From NCBI GenBank assembly GCA_023457135.1, contig JAEWMO010000112.1:1-25125 (forward strand): a stretch of 25,125 bases of DNA. Direction: 5' to 3'. Positions within the stretch are counted from its first letter, which is position 1, and each line of letters opens with the position of its first letter. The DNA is from Methanobacteriota archaeon. Lineage in GTDB: Archaea > Halobacteriota > Methanomicrobia > Methanomicrobiales > Methanoculleaceae. Below are positions 1 through 9,691 of this stretch, one piece after another. A model generated the notes under the pieces. That model saw only the letters and a program-made list of their open reading frames with translations. It searched no databases and was not told the DNA's origin. The position numbers and the translations under genes are program-made.

Positions 1-235
1 GCGACTTGACCGGGGTGGTCCCGAACGGCACGCCGCCCCGGTCGTAGGGGTCGAGGGTGCTTGCCGGGTTGAGGGTCTTTTCGTAGAGCTGGTCGTCGTA
101 GTAGCCGATGGACGGGAGGGTGACGAGACCGAGGACGACCACGGCCACAACGAGCAGCGCATACAGCCCGGTGAGATTCTCGACCCTTGAGATCGTCGCC
201 GATATCCGGGTGATGATCGACCGGTTCGGCGTCAT
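1..235 (-). CDS. ehaF: EhaF-like hydrogenase membrane subunit (partial)
   Basis: This is the N-terminal 78 residues of a protein that runs off the window's left edge. It starts MTPNRSIITRISATISRVEN, has one clear hydrophobic helix (about residues 24-43), then a polar stretch containing YYDDQLYEKTLNP and DPYDRGGVPFG. The DUF2106/EhaF family has an N-terminal helix followed by a conserved loop of this type, and the gene order B-C-D-E-F matches the Eha energy-converting [NiFe] hydrogenase operon. Eha uses an ion gradient to drive ferredoxin reduction by H2 and replenishes methanogenesis intermediates. Its ATG overlaps the ehaE stop codon in an ATGA, so translation is probably coupled. Family assignment rests mainly on synteny and the loop motif. 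Confidence 0.7.
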   Translation of the reverse strand, partial: MTPNRSIITRISATISRVENLTGLYALLVVAVVVLGLVTLPSIGYYDDQLYEKTLNPASTLDPYDRGGVPFGTTPVKS

Positions 236-471
236 GGCGCTGCCTCCCTGCGCTCGATGACCCGCATCAGGACGAAGGTCGAGACCGCCGTCACGGCGAT
301 GAACGTCATCAGGGCAAGCGCTTCGTCGTAGGCGAGCATGATGAGGAGAAGGCCGAATGCGGGGATCTCAAGGTTGATCAGCCGGGACAGATAGGTCTTC
401 TCGCGCGGGAACCCTGCGGCGATCACCCCGATGATGAGGATGATGCAGCCGAGGATGAACTCAGGCGTCAT
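232..471 (-). CDS. ehaE: EhaE-like hydrogenase membrane subunit
   Basis: This 79-residue hydrophobic protein starts MTPEFILGCIILIIGVIAAG and contains about three membrane segments with a short charged tail (ERREAAP). Size and position between the D-like and F-like genes fit EhaE (DUF2107), a small integral membrane subunit of the Eha complex. The start ATG lies just inside the end of ehaD (11-nt overlap), and the stop overlaps the ehaF start in ATGA. No catalytic motif is expected: these subunits form the membrane arm. It could be confused with other small MrpC-like subunits, but the operon order supports EhaE. Confidence 0.72.
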   Translation of the reverse strand: MTPEFILGCIILIIGVIAAGFPREKTYLSRLINLEIPAFGLLLIMLAYDEALALMTFIAVTAVSTFVLMRVIERREAAP

Positions 472-697
472 GGTCCTGCCTCCTCGTGAGCGGCAGCACG
501 ATGATCGTCGTGATGGGGATGATCAGGCTGATGACTATCGCGACGTCCAGGTAGCCGCGGTCGACGATGAACGGCACGACACCGCCGTAGATGATCCCGA
601 CGGCGATCAGCTTGTCGAAGCGGTCCCGCTGGAGGTAGGTGCCGAGAACGCCGATGAGGGCAACGGCGGCAAAGAGGACGACGAGAATCTCATCCAC
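461..697 (-). CDS. ehaD: EhaD-like hydrogenase membrane subunit
   Basis: This small protein (78 residues from the chosen start) has three hydrophobic stretches: VDEILVVLFAAVALIGVLG, LIAVGIIYGGVVPFIV, and the segment around AIVISLIIPITTIIVLPL. It matches the size and layout of EhaD (DUF2108) of the Eha membrane arm. I chose the GTG at 697 because a GGTGA Shine-Dalgarno sequence lies 5 nt upstream; an in-frame GTG at 706 is possible, and an open frame up to 808 lies inside ehaC and is unlikely to be translated. The start is within the last codons of ehaC, typical of this tightly overlapped operon. Confidence 0.7.
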   Translation of the reverse strand: MDEILVVLFAAVALIGVLGTYLQRDRFDKLIAVGIIYGGVVPFIVDRGYLDVAIVISLIIPITTIIVLPLTRRQDHDA

Positions 698-932
698 GCC
701 GGTCACCCCCCGCGTAGGCGCTCGCGACGGCGTTCGCCTCGAGCGTCGAGCCGACGAAGTATGCCGCCGCGGCGGCAAGGGCGAGCGGGTGGTCGAGCAG
801 CAGGACAAGGGCGCCTGCGACGGCGAAGTTCATGACGTTCACGTAGGGGAGCTTTCTGCCGGTGTTCCTCTCGAGAGTCGCCCTGACGACGGCAAAGACC
901 GCTATCGCGGCGACGAGGTAGAGCGCGATCAC
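690..932 (-). CDS. ehaC: EhaC-like hydrogenase membrane subunit
   Basis: This 80-residue protein starts MIALYLVAAIAVFAVVRATL and has two to three hydrophobic helices, including AVAGALVLLLDHPLALAAAA. Size and position fit EhaC (DUF2109), a small membrane subunit of the Eha energy-converting hydrogenase. Its ATG overlaps the stop of the upstream gene (ATGA at 929-932), and its own end overlaps the ehaD start. The reverse frames here are also open because of high GC, but only this one gives a membrane protein consistent with the operon. Confidence 0.7.
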   Translation of the reverse strand: MIALYLVAAIAVFAVVRATLERNTGRKLPYVNVMNFAVAGALVLLLDHPLALAAAAAYFVGSTLEANAVASAYAGGDRRG

Positions 933-1414
933 TGCCGGACCCTCCAGAGCCGCGCAAGGAGCCGGCTCGCGTGGACGTGGGAGAGCCCCTGGATGGTCAG
1001 GATGGCGATCACCATGCCCGCGATGAAGTCGGTGGCGGCGAACCCGACCTGGGTGAAGCCGTAGATGACGAACGTGGCGAGGACCGCGCCGGTGGTCCCG
1101 GCGTAGCCGGGGTCGTGGCAGATACGGTTGCCGATGAAGACGAGGACCGCTGCGGCAAGCCCGCCGGGGATGCCGGCGACGTAGACGCCGCAGGCGGCAA
1201 GGAGGGTACCTGCCGAGGCGTCGGGGGAGCAGACGATGTTCCCCATCATGGTGCCGCCGGGAAGCTCGCCTCCGCCGGCCTCGATATCGCGCGCGATGGC
1301 CGACGCTCCGCTGACACCCCCCGCCTCCGGCAACTTGAAGAAAATATCGACGGATACGAAGAGTATCCAGCTGACAGCGGCCGCCGCCAGGATATGGAGG
1401 ATCTCACCCAGCAT
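929..1414 (-). CDS. ehaB: EhaB-like hydrogenase membrane subunit
   Basis: This is the first gene of the operon seen here: 161 residues, start MLGEILHILAAAAVSWILFV. Several membrane segments follow, separated by glycine-rich loops (for example GGGELPGGTMMGNIVCSPDA). Position directly before the C-D-E-F series and length fit EhaB. No EhaA candidate is visible upstream on this strand, so the operon seems to start with EhaB or EhaA is elsewhere. The ATG at 1414 has no Shine-Dalgarno upstream; TATA-like sequences at about 1433-1441 and 1450-1457 suggest a leaderless or very short leader. Assignment is by synteny more than by motif. Confidence 0.62.
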   Translation of the reverse strand: MLGEILHILAAAAVSWILFVSVDIFFKLPEAGGVSGASAIARDIEAGGGELPGGTMMGNIVCSPDASAGTLLAACGVYVAGIPGGLAAAVLVFIGNRICHDPGYAGTTGAVLATFVIYGFTQVGFAATDFIAGMVIAILTIQGLSHVHASRLLARLWRVRQ

Positions 1415-1457
1415 TTCAATTCAACTACAGGAAAATACAGTTGATCAATTGAATAAA
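1415..1457 (-). promoter_or_regulatory. eha operon promoter with imperfect inverted repeat
   Basis: The arms TTCAATTCAACT (1415-1426) and AGTTGATCAATTGAA (1439-1453) are inverted copies apart from a 3-nt insertion. They flank a TATA-like sequence (TGTATTTTCC on the minus strand); a second (CTTTATTC) lies at 1450-1457. The repeat abuts the ehaB start codon. It may be an operator; no regulator can be named. Confidence 0.45.
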
Positions 1458-1562
1458 GGTTTTGTTGTTACCATTTCGGGCATGATTCGGCCGGAATACA
1501 CCCTCGCGACCTCCCGGACACAATCTCCCCCAGGTTAATTTTGTATAGAATGTAATGGGTCT

Positions 1563-1790
1563 TTATAAACAATATACCTTTCCACGCCCGGAAAAGGGGT
1601 TGCAGCGTGCCGCAACTGCAGTCCCCCGCAAGGGGTCCGGGTGCCCGCGGCCGGCTGAAGTCCGGGCAGGCTGCAACCGTATAGCGGCCCGGTCACGCGC
1701 CCGGCCGCGGGTGCAACGGCCGATACGGGAGGGCCGGGATGCCCGGCAGCACAGGGGATGCCGGGGAACAAGTATAATGTTCCCGGCGCC
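1563..1790 (+). ncRNA. Candidate structured RNA / hairpin block
   Basis: No convincing protein gene lies between 1415 and 1804. A good TATA box (TTTATAAAC, 1562-1570) is followed by four hairpins in a row: GGGGTTGCAG/CTGCAGTCCCC (1596-1626), CCCGCGGCCGG (1644-1654) with its perfect complement CCGGCCGCGGG (1701-1711) enclosing a smaller stem, GCCGGG-ATG-CCCGGC (1733-1747), and GCCGGGGAACA/TGTTCCCGGC (about 1759-1788). The last one encloses the TATA element of the downstream tRNA. I could not match it to 7S RNA or RNase P RNA by conserved motifs. It could equally be termination or attenuation structure. Confidence 0.35.
1771..1779 (+). promoter_or_regulatory. Promoter of tRNA-Leu
   Basis: AGTATAATG lies about 27-32 bp before the mature tRNA 5' end, the usual archaeal TATA distance. 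It sits in the loop of a GC-rich inverted repeat (GGGAACA/TGTTCCC). Confidence 0.5.
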
Positions 1791-1804
1791 AACATATATG
1801 GCAC

Positions 1805-1889
1805 GCGGGGGTTGCCGAGCCAGGTCAAAGGCGCTGGATTTAGGGTCCAGTCTTGAAGGAGTTCAAGGGTTCGAATCCCTTCCCCCGCA
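1805..1889 (+). tRNA. tRNA-Leu (anticodon UAG)
   Basis: An 85-nt class II tRNA. The acceptor stem GCGGGGG (1805-1811) pairs with CCCCCGC (1882-1888), with discriminator A at 1889. The anticodon stem CTGGA/TCCAG holds the loop TTTAGGG, giving anticodon UAG (decodes CUA). The T arm has GGTTCGAATCC, and an extended variable arm (around TCTTGAAGGAGTTCA) is present, as expected for leucine. CCA is not encoded. An accessory island begins shortly downstream, but I found no duplicated tRNA 3' end that would prove integration here. Confidence 0.95.
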
Positions 1890-1932
1890 CTATCATCTTT
1901 TGGAGAGCGCGTATAACCAGGCGATATCCGGA

Positions 1933-2397
1933 TTACCGGGAGATAATCCGGTGTTCGGCGGTCAGCTCCCCGACCTCTGCAAACATCGCGGCGATGGGGC
2001 AGAAGCGGGTTGTCGTCTGGTCGATGATCCCCGCGATCAGTTCGTCGTCCACGGCGGCGCGGAGGGTGATCGTCAGGTGGACGCGATCGAAGAGCGCCGG
2101 CATGGTCTGTCTCCGTGTCGCATGGATCGCGATGGTCATCTCGTCGGGGACGATATCGTGATCCGAGAGGGCAAGAAGGATCTTGATGCCGACGCATCCG
2201 CCGAGCGACGCGATGAGGTAGTCGATGGGGTTGGGCGCCTTCCCGCCTCCCCCCAGGTGGCGGTGCGCATCGATTCGAATGCTCTCGCCGGACGGGAGAG
2301 CGGCGGAGAACCGCATTCCGCCGTCGTACGATACCGTCATATCGACCGGGTTGAACTCCATCCGGGACCTGTCCCAGGGGATCTCTGCGTTCATCAT
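1933..2397 (-). CDS. OsmC family protein
   Basis: This 154-residue protein has the OsmC/Ohr fold signature: a substrate-entry segment rich in glycine (HLGGGGKAPNPIDYLIASLG) with a cysteine at about residue 68 (LGGCVGIK), and a second cysteine at about 133 (TRFCPIAAMF). OsmC-family members reduce organic hydroperoxides through such a cysteine pair; many archaeal members have no proven substrate. A TATA box (TATTATAA, around 2419-2426) lies about 25 bp before the ATG at 2397, so the mRNA is probably leaderless; a second ATG follows at once. It is convergent with tRNA-Leu and monocistronic. Confidence 0.85.
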   Translation of the reverse strand: MMNAEIPWDRSRMEFNPVDMTVSYDGGMRFSAALPSGESIRIDAHRHLGGGGKAPNPIDYLIASLGGCVGIKILLALSDHDIVPDEMTIAIHATRRQTMPALFDRVHLTITLRAAVDDELIAGIIDQTTTRFCPIAAMFAEVGELTAEHRIISR

Positions 2398-2502
2398 ACA
2401 ACCATTGCATTCCGGTCGTTATAATACAGGAAGCCGCATCGTCCGTCGCGGCGGTAACGGGTCTTCAGAATAAGATCTCGCTCGTGCGATAGGAGAGTTC
2501 CA

Positions 2503-2678
2503 TCACACAACCCCCTCCACAACTGCGATCTCATCCTCCGCGAGCCCGTAGGAGTCGTAGACCGGCCGATCAATCTGCCGGTCGCATCCCGGCGAGCACC
2601 TCGTCTCGTGCGGGGCCTTTGCGGCCGCAAGACGCCTGCCTTCTCGACGAGGGCGGACATGCCGGCCGTGGTGGGGTG
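2503..2678 (-). pseudogene. Decayed C-terminal fragment of a type IIG restriction-methyltransferase
   Basis: This stretch aligns at the DNA and protein level with the last ~60 codons of the intact Eco57I-like gene (5384-5560). The shared peptides are (S/V)ALVEK, AAAKAPHE, DRQIDR(L/P)VY and a final E(D)E(V/I)xxVEGxx, ending in a stop at the equivalent place. Two deletions (about 11 and 13 nt) shift the frame, so the peptide cannot be made in one piece. No methyltransferase motifs remain. It is probably the stump of a second, lost type IIG gene, or of a partial duplication. Confidence 0.75.
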
Positions 2679-2691
2679 AGAAACAGCGCAA

Positions 2692-3039
2692 CTAACGTCT
2701 GGCATCGTTCGGCATCGACAGGATTTCCCGCTTGAGGACCGGAAGATCATCGCGCAGGGTCAGGAATACCGCTTCGTAATCCACGCCGAAGTAATGGTGG
2801 ACGATCTTATCCCGCATTCCCGCAGCCTCCCTCCAGGGGATCTCCGGATGCTCGGCGCGTAACTCCGGCGATACCATCTTTGCCGCCTCGCCGATGATGG
2901 TCAGCATGCGCTCGATCCCGGCGCGTTTCAGCCGGTGGTTCCGGAGATCCTCTGCTGATCCGATGCCTTCGGAGAACTCTTCGATGCTTATTATGGCATC
3001 AGGGATATGCTGGAGATATGCGAGGTCCTCCGGCGTCAT
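2692..3039 (-). CDS. hepT: HepT-like HEPN toxin (DUF86)
   Basis: This 115-residue, largely helical protein carries RDKIVHHY at residues 76-83, the RX4HXY motif of HEPN ribonuclease toxins. R76 and H81 would be catalytic and Y83 is the residue that the partner nucleotidyltransferase AMPylates in characterised HepT/MntA systems. Length is normal for DUF86. The ATG at 3039 is preceded by GGTGATCT, a short Shine-Dalgarno, and lies inside the 3' end of the mntA gene (41-nt overlap), so the two are co-translated. The cut substrate is unknown here; homologues cleave RNA, in one case tRNA. Confidence 0.88.
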   Translation of the reverse strand: MTPEDLAYLQHIPDAIISIEEFSEGIGSAEDLRNHRLKRAGIERMLTIIGEAAKMVSPELRAEHPEIPWREAAGMRDKIVHHYFGVDYEAVFLTLRDDLPVLKREILSMPNDARR

Positions 3040-3328
3040 AGATCACCACAGCATCACGGTAGATTGCATCGGCGAGGTACGGGCTCACGGCGTTCGCGGT
3101 GACGAGATCCACCTTCATGCCAAGAGCCCGGGCGAGTTCGTCCTCGATCCGGACAAGCGAAAAGAGGCTTTTTTTGCGGGCGAACCTGACCAAGATATCG
3201 ATATCGCTCGCCGGGTTGGCGGATCCCCGCGCATAGGAGCCGAAGATCGCGATCCACTCGGCATCGTGTCCGGTAAGTATCGCGACGATAGTCTCGCATG
3301 CCGTCCTGGTTAATGTATGCCCCGCCAT
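2999..3328 (-). CDS. mntA: MntA-like nucleotidyltransferase antitoxin
   Basis: This 109-residue protein contains IFGSYARGSANPASDIDILV, the complete GSX10DXD minimal-nucleotidyltransferase motif (G/S near residue 30, aspartates near 42 and 44), and a later acidic strand (KVDLV). In known systems MntA neutralises HepT by transferring AMP to a tyrosine beside the HEPN active site. It lies immediately upstream of, and overlaps, hepT. The ATG at 3328 has no strong Shine-Dalgarno. The pair appears intact, unlike the related remnant upstream at 3367-3764. Confidence 0.9.
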   Translation of the reverse strand: MAGHTLTRTACETIVAILTGHDAEWIAIFGSYARGSANPASDIDILVRFARKKSLFSLVRIEDELARALGMKVDLVTANAVSPYLADAIYRDAVVIYDAGGPRISPAYP

Positions 3329-3366
3329 TGCGCCCGACCGTATCTACCGGTTAGTATGACGCTCAC

Positions 3367-3764
3367 CCGTATCAGTCTTTTGAGGGGCTAAGCGGCTCCC
3401 CGGGGAGACCATGAGGTTCCGGGACATACCGGACACTCAGGAGGAACTGCGGTGCAGAGCCGGCTTTATGGTATCGCGGTCGACGAGATCGACTCTCCTC
3501 CCGAAGAGGTCTTCGAGAAAGAACTTGAGGTTCATATGTATCAAAGGAACGGCCCCCTTCCTCGAACTCGATGAGGATATCGATATCGCTCTCTTCGCGC
3601 CCCGCTCGAAACCTTCGGGTTTCTCGAACTCCGCTCTTTCAGAGCGTCGTTTCGCCCCGGGCAAACGACCCGAAGACCCCGATCCGCCGGACGCCCAGGC
3701 TCCTGATCCGTTCCCGGTGTTTCGCCAGCGCACCGGGGATGGCCGTCGGCCGTAAGCATGCCGT
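3367..3764 (-). pseudogene. Decayed second MntA-like nucleotidyltransferase
   Basis: Pieces of a second MntA lie in different frames: an N-terminal part RRIGVFGSFARGE, then SDIDILIEFEEGGRSFDTY, then MNLKFFLEDLFGRRVDLVDR and IKPALH, and a further shifted C-terminal piece VRYVPEP. At least three frame changes and a premature stop separate them. A roughly 50-nt two-hairpin repeat (3604-3655) is inserted between the GSFARG part and the SDIDIL part, flanked by near-identical CGGGGC(GC)GAA sequences. No HEPN partner is left. It cannot make a functional enzyme. Confidence 0.8.
3604..3655. repeat. Two-hairpin repeat, copy A
   Basis: On the plus strand this reads GCTCG, hairpin AAACC-TTCG-GGTTT (3609-3622), CTCGAACTCC, hairpin GCTCT-TTC-AGAGC (3633-3645), GTCGTT. 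The constant parts match copy B (11601-11650), while the stems have different sequence but are still paired. It is inserted inside a decayed mntA gene, with short near-repeats at the edges. Confidence 0.65.
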
Positions 3765-3783
3765 ATCATCTCCGATATATGTA

Positions 3784-3969
3784 TCAGTACAATTCTTCGA
3801 GGTCTTTCTCGGCCAGTTTCAGGATGTATTCTTCAGGAGCATGAAGTTTTGTCATTTTTTTAGGGTGTTTCCTCAACCTGACCACCACTCTCTCTTCCCC
3901 GGGTTTCAGGGGTCGGTCGAGCTGGATTGTCGTGTCGTCGATCAGTCTTCCGTCGCCTTCTACCGGCAT
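3784..3969 (-). CDS. Small hypothetical protein, possibly antitoxin-like
   Basis: This encodes 61 residues starting MPVEGDGRLIDDTTIQLDRP and ending LAEKDLEELY. I chose the ATG at 3969 because GGAGTGGGG lies about 8 nt upstream; a GTG at 3990 would add seven residues. A TATA-like element (CTTTAATTTT, near 4010-4017) precedes it. The short beta-rich N-terminus (a G-x-L-I-D-D-x-T-I-x-L-x-x-P pattern) followed by a charged helical tail resembles small archaeal antitoxins found beside nucleases, but I do not recognise the family with certainty. No adjacent toxin gene is intact. Confidence 0.55.
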   Translation of the reverse strand: MPVEGDGRLIDDTTIQLDRPLKPGEERVVVRLRKHPKKMTKLHAPEEYILKLAEKDLEELY

Positions 3970-4213
3970 TGCCCCCACTCCATGGATCACTCTTGCCGCC
4001 GGGAAAATTAAAGGTTCTTCGCTCCCGTGTGCGGGGAGCTGATGCGGCCGGCCAGGTTCACTCTACGGCCCGGAGAGGCGGTGTACGGCCGGCGGGGTCC
4101 GGGTCTGAACCCGTGTTTGAACCCTTGTATCGGACGAAATGACCGGCAGATACGTCAGATCGAAGGCCTTCGACCAGGGATGTTGAGGCCCGGCTCTTCG
4201 TGATCAACCGGGC
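3970..4213. other. Intergenic region with no gene seen
   Basis: No supported protein or RNA gene was found here. It holds the promoter-like CTTTAATTTT of the small gene to its left and the 3' end region of the YhcG-like gene to its right. Confidence 0.5.
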
Positions 4214-5329
4214 TCACGGTACATCCTCCAGCTCCGCCTCGATCTCCTCGATGGTGGGGAGGCTGTCCTCGAGTTCTTTCGGGAGGCGGTCGATCAATTT
4301 TGTCTCCCAGTCTGCCACCCCCACCGGACTGCTCAATCCGCGAAGAGCATACTCGACAACCAGCCTGTCCTTGCTCTTGCAGAGCAGCAGCCCTATGGTT
4401 GTATTGTCATCGGGATGCCGCAACAGGTCATCGACAGCAGAGAGATAGAGATTCAGTTGCCCGACAAACGCCGGATCAAACGGCACGGCTTTCAGTTCAA
4501 TGACAACAAAACGGCGCAGTTTCAGGTGGTAAAAGAGCAGATCGAGATAAAAGTCCCGATCCCCTACTTCGAGTAAAACCTGCCTGCCGACAAAGGCAAA
4601 CCCGGTTCCCATCTCGAGGAGAAAACTCTGGATGTGGTCCACCAGAGCCCGTTCGACCTCACGCTCCCTCCGCGGATCAGCGGTTCCCAAGAAGTCAAAG
4701 AGATAGGGGTCCTTGAACACCTGCGCAGCCATATCCGAATCGGCAGGAGGGAGGACCTGTTCAAAGTTGTTCAGCGCCCTGCCCTGCCGATCATGCAGGC
4801 GGTTTGCGATCTGAATATCGAGTATCTCCCGGCTCCAGCCGTGCTCGATGGTTTTCCGGGCATACCATATGCGCAGGCCGGGGTCTTTGAGTTTGTCGAG
4901 CAGAGCAATATTGCTGCGCCACGGAATTTGTGCAATGGTGCGTTGCACAAATTCCCGGTCAGGCCAGGACTCGGAAAAGGTACGCATATATTTCAGATTG
5001 CGGGGGGAAAACCCTGTCATATCGGGGAAGGCGATCTTCAGGTCATGCGATAGACGATCGATCACCTTTGCACCCCACCCTTCTTTTTTCTGGCGGTCGA
5101 GGATGATTCTGCCAATATCCCAGTATAGCAGGACCATGGCCGCGTTGGCTGCAAGGGTGACCCGCAGGCGCTCCGAATGAATGCGCTCTTTGATATCGTT
5201 GAGGGCCCCGGCATAGTCCGCAGGCAGGACATTTCTGCCTGGGGGAGCCGGAAAAGAGGCGCTGTCCCTGCTCCGTCCTCGTGACCTCCTCTTTCCACCA
5301 GGGCCCCGTTCATCCGGCGCTGTACTCAT
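4214..5329 (-). CDS. YhcG/DUF1016 family PD-(D/E)XK nuclease
   Basis: This 371-residue protein has the two-part DUF1016 layout. The N-terminal helical domain (about 38-200) contains YWDIGRII, GFSPRNLKYMR and the W-rich segment IPWRSNIALLDKLKDP. The C-terminal nuclease domain (about 205-345) carries DRDFYLDLLFYH...FVVIELKA; D263, E278 and K280 would be the PD-(D/E)XK catalytic residues. The family is commonly found beside restriction systems and is thought to be a defence nuclease; its role is not settled. GGAG about 8 nt before the ATG supports the start. It lies 54 bp downstream of the type IIG gene, probably in one operon. Base composition is lower in GC than the core genes, consistent with transfer. 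Confidence 0.88.
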   Translation of the reverse strand: MSTAPDERGPGGKRRSRGRSRDSASFPAPPGRNVLPADYAGALNDIKERIHSERLRVTLAANAAMVLLYWDIGRIILDRQKKEGWGAKVIDRLSHDLKIAFPDMTGFSPRNLKYMRTFSESWPDREFVQRTIAQIPWRSNIALLDKLKDPGLRIWYARKTIEHGWSREILDIQIANRLHDRQGRALNNFEQVLPPADSDMAAQVFKDPYLFDFLGTADPRREREVERALVDHIQSFLLEMGTGFAFVGRQVLLEVGDRDFYLDLLFYHLKLRRFVVIELKAVPFDPAFVGQLNLYLSAVDDLLRHPDDNTTIGLLLCKSKDRLVVEYALRGLSSPVGVADWETKLIDRLPKELEDSLPTIEEIEAELEDVP

Positions 5330-5383
5330 CTCACCAGCTCCAGCCCGGAGAGTTTTTCGCCTGACTCGCGAGGGCGATCTGCA

Positions 5384-8491
<3,108 letters not shown>

Positions 8492-8612
8492 GACGATCAA
8501 TGGAATATGGAAATGAGCCCGCGAAAAGTCTTTTCATTTATTCCTGCATCCCGCCGGAGCGGGATGTGGATTCTGCTGTCAGCCAGGGGTCGGCTGCCCC
8601 GGCCTCATTCCC

Positions 8613-8891
8613 TCACGGGACCGCATCCTCCGGGAGTTCCTCTAACTCCGGCAGCGGGGGAAGATCGGCCTCCACCGACCAGCCGGGGTGCAGCAGCGCC
8701 TCCGTATAGGCGCAGTCGGCGATCCAGTAAAGGTCGCGCTCATCCTTCATCCGGTCGAGCAGAAACGACCACGGGCCGGGGCTGCCGCGAACCTCGTAGT
8801 TGATTCTGTCGGGAGCGTGGGGATCGTCGCCCTCGCCCCGGACGACGATCGCGGCTCCCTCTCGTGCGAGAGTTACCGTCCAGTGCGCCAT
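8613..8891 (-). CDS. Small hypothetical protein
   Basis: This 92-residue protein starts MAHWTVTLAREGAAIVVRGE and is acidic at the C-terminus (PELEELPEDAVP), with several tryptophans. I do not recognise the family, and it has no membrane segment or metal motif. The start codon lies inside a perfect 8-bp inverted repeat (8885-8906), and a weak TATA-like CTTATGG near 8915-8921 would give a leaderless transcript. It sits between the PIN gene and the type IIG gene, on the same strand but 113 bp or more from both. Confidence 0.55.
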   Translation of the reverse strand: MAHWTVTLAREGAAIVVRGEGDDPHAPDRINYEVRGSPGPWSFLLDRMKDERDLYWIADCAYTEALLHPGWSVEADLPPLPELEELPEDAVP

Positions 8892-8906
8892 AGGTGACTA
8901 TGGCGC
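8885..8906. promoter_or_regulatory. Perfect inverted repeat over a start codon
   Basis: GCGCCATA-GGTGAC-TATGGCGC: 8-bp arms with a 6-bp spacer, with the start codon of the minus-strand 92-residue gene inside the left arm. A related ACTATGGC recurs about 34 bp further (near 8929). It may be an operator or an mRNA hairpin limiting translation. Confidence 0.45.
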
Positions 8907-9030
8907 TGACGGACCCATAAGCGTATGCAACTATGGCCGAACCGGTCGATGTACATGCGAGTCACTCCAGGACATTACAGGCTTTCGTAAAATAGTGAAG
9001 ATATGCCTGCAATCGGATCGAAAGATTCCT

Positions 9031-9690
9031 TCACGCCGGCGGCCGCCCGCCCGTCCGGTCTCCCAGATACCGGACATCGTGGAGGCGGGTCTCCGAAAGA
9101 ATGAACTCCCGGTTGGCAATGATGTGCCGGTAATCCCCGGTGTAGAGTACCATGCCGTCGATCGCCGCGGCGACGTCGTGGGCGTCGAGGAGCACCTCAC
9201 AGTCGTCGTAGTCGTCGATGACCGCACTGAACCGATCCCAGATCTCGCGGTAGGGCTCCGTTCGCGCGTGAAGCGCCAGCACCTCCCGGTCCTCGAGAAC
9301 AGAGCGCCGCCGCCGGCAGAGGTCCTCGTACCACTCCTTCACCGCGAGAAGTGTCGTGAGAGCCGCTGCCGGTTGTTCGCGACAGAGTTCGGCCACACGC
9401 CGGAGAAGCGGGACGGTCTTCCACCCCCGGCTCTCGGCCTCGGTGAGGAGGGTATCTGCCGAACCGTCTCGCTTCAGGTGCGCAACCGCCCGCCGGAACT
9501 CCCGGACGAGATTCTGCTGGATGGTGTGGCACCGCCCTCCCGTCCCGTCCCCGAAACACTCGGCCCAGACCCCTGTGCTGGAATGGTTCGGCTCCGGGTC
9601 CTCAAAGACGTCCGCGGCCTCGGTGCCCCAGGTGTCGGCGACGTGAAAATAGTAGCCGATGAGAACGTTACTATCGAGGAAATAGGGCAG
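9031..9690 (-). CDS. PIN-domain protein (probable ribonuclease), apparent CTG start
   Basis: About 219 residues. The N-terminus reads PYFLDSNVLIGYYF, the first PIN acidic strand (D about residue 6), and the C-terminal part has DAHDVAAAIDGM...YTGDYRHI, matching the later acidic positions of PIN nucleases. The family cuts RNA and often acts as a toxin. No ATG, GTG or TTG is in frame near the start. The best candidate is a CTG at 9688-9690, one base after the stop of the upstream gene and 3 nt after a strong GGAGGAGGT ribosome site. The next in-frame ATG is far inside the upstream gene. It is the last gene of a three-gene unit with the Panacea-domain gene. Confidence 0.75.
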   Translation of the reverse strand: MPYFLDSNVLIGYYFHVADTWGTEAADVFEDPEPNHSSTGVWAECFGDGTGGRCHTIQQNLVREFRRAVAHLKRDGSADTLLTEAESRGWKTVPLLRRVAELCREQPAAALTTLLAVKEWYEDLCRRRRSVLEDREVLALHARTEPYREIWDRFSAVIDDYDDCEVLLDAHDVAAAIDGMVLYTGDYRHIIANREFILSETRLHDVRYLGDRTGGRPPA

Positions 9691-9691
9691 G

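Noticed and set aside
1563..1790. Identity as archaeal 7S (SRP) RNA or RNase P RNA
   Set aside because: The conserved short motifs of either RNA could not be found, and the length is short; left as an unassigned structured region.
1805..1889. tRNA-Leu as a proven integration site
   Set aside because: No direct copy of the tRNA 3' end and no integrase gene found in the window, so only suggested as context.
1535..2410. Open frame (291 codons) crossing tRNA-Leu and the OsmC gene
   Set aside because: It includes the tRNA on its opposite strand (giving an AGEGIRTLE-type peptide typical of mistranslated tRNA) and shadows OsmC.
2394..2750. 118-codon minus-strand frame
   Set aside because: It mixes part of the type IIG remnant with out-of-frame hepT sequence; a by-product of the decayed region.
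3437..3769. 110-codon minus-strand frame as a real gene
   Set aside because: It joins pieces of a broken nucleotidyltransferase out of frame and includes the inserted repeat; the true family motifs are spread over three frames.
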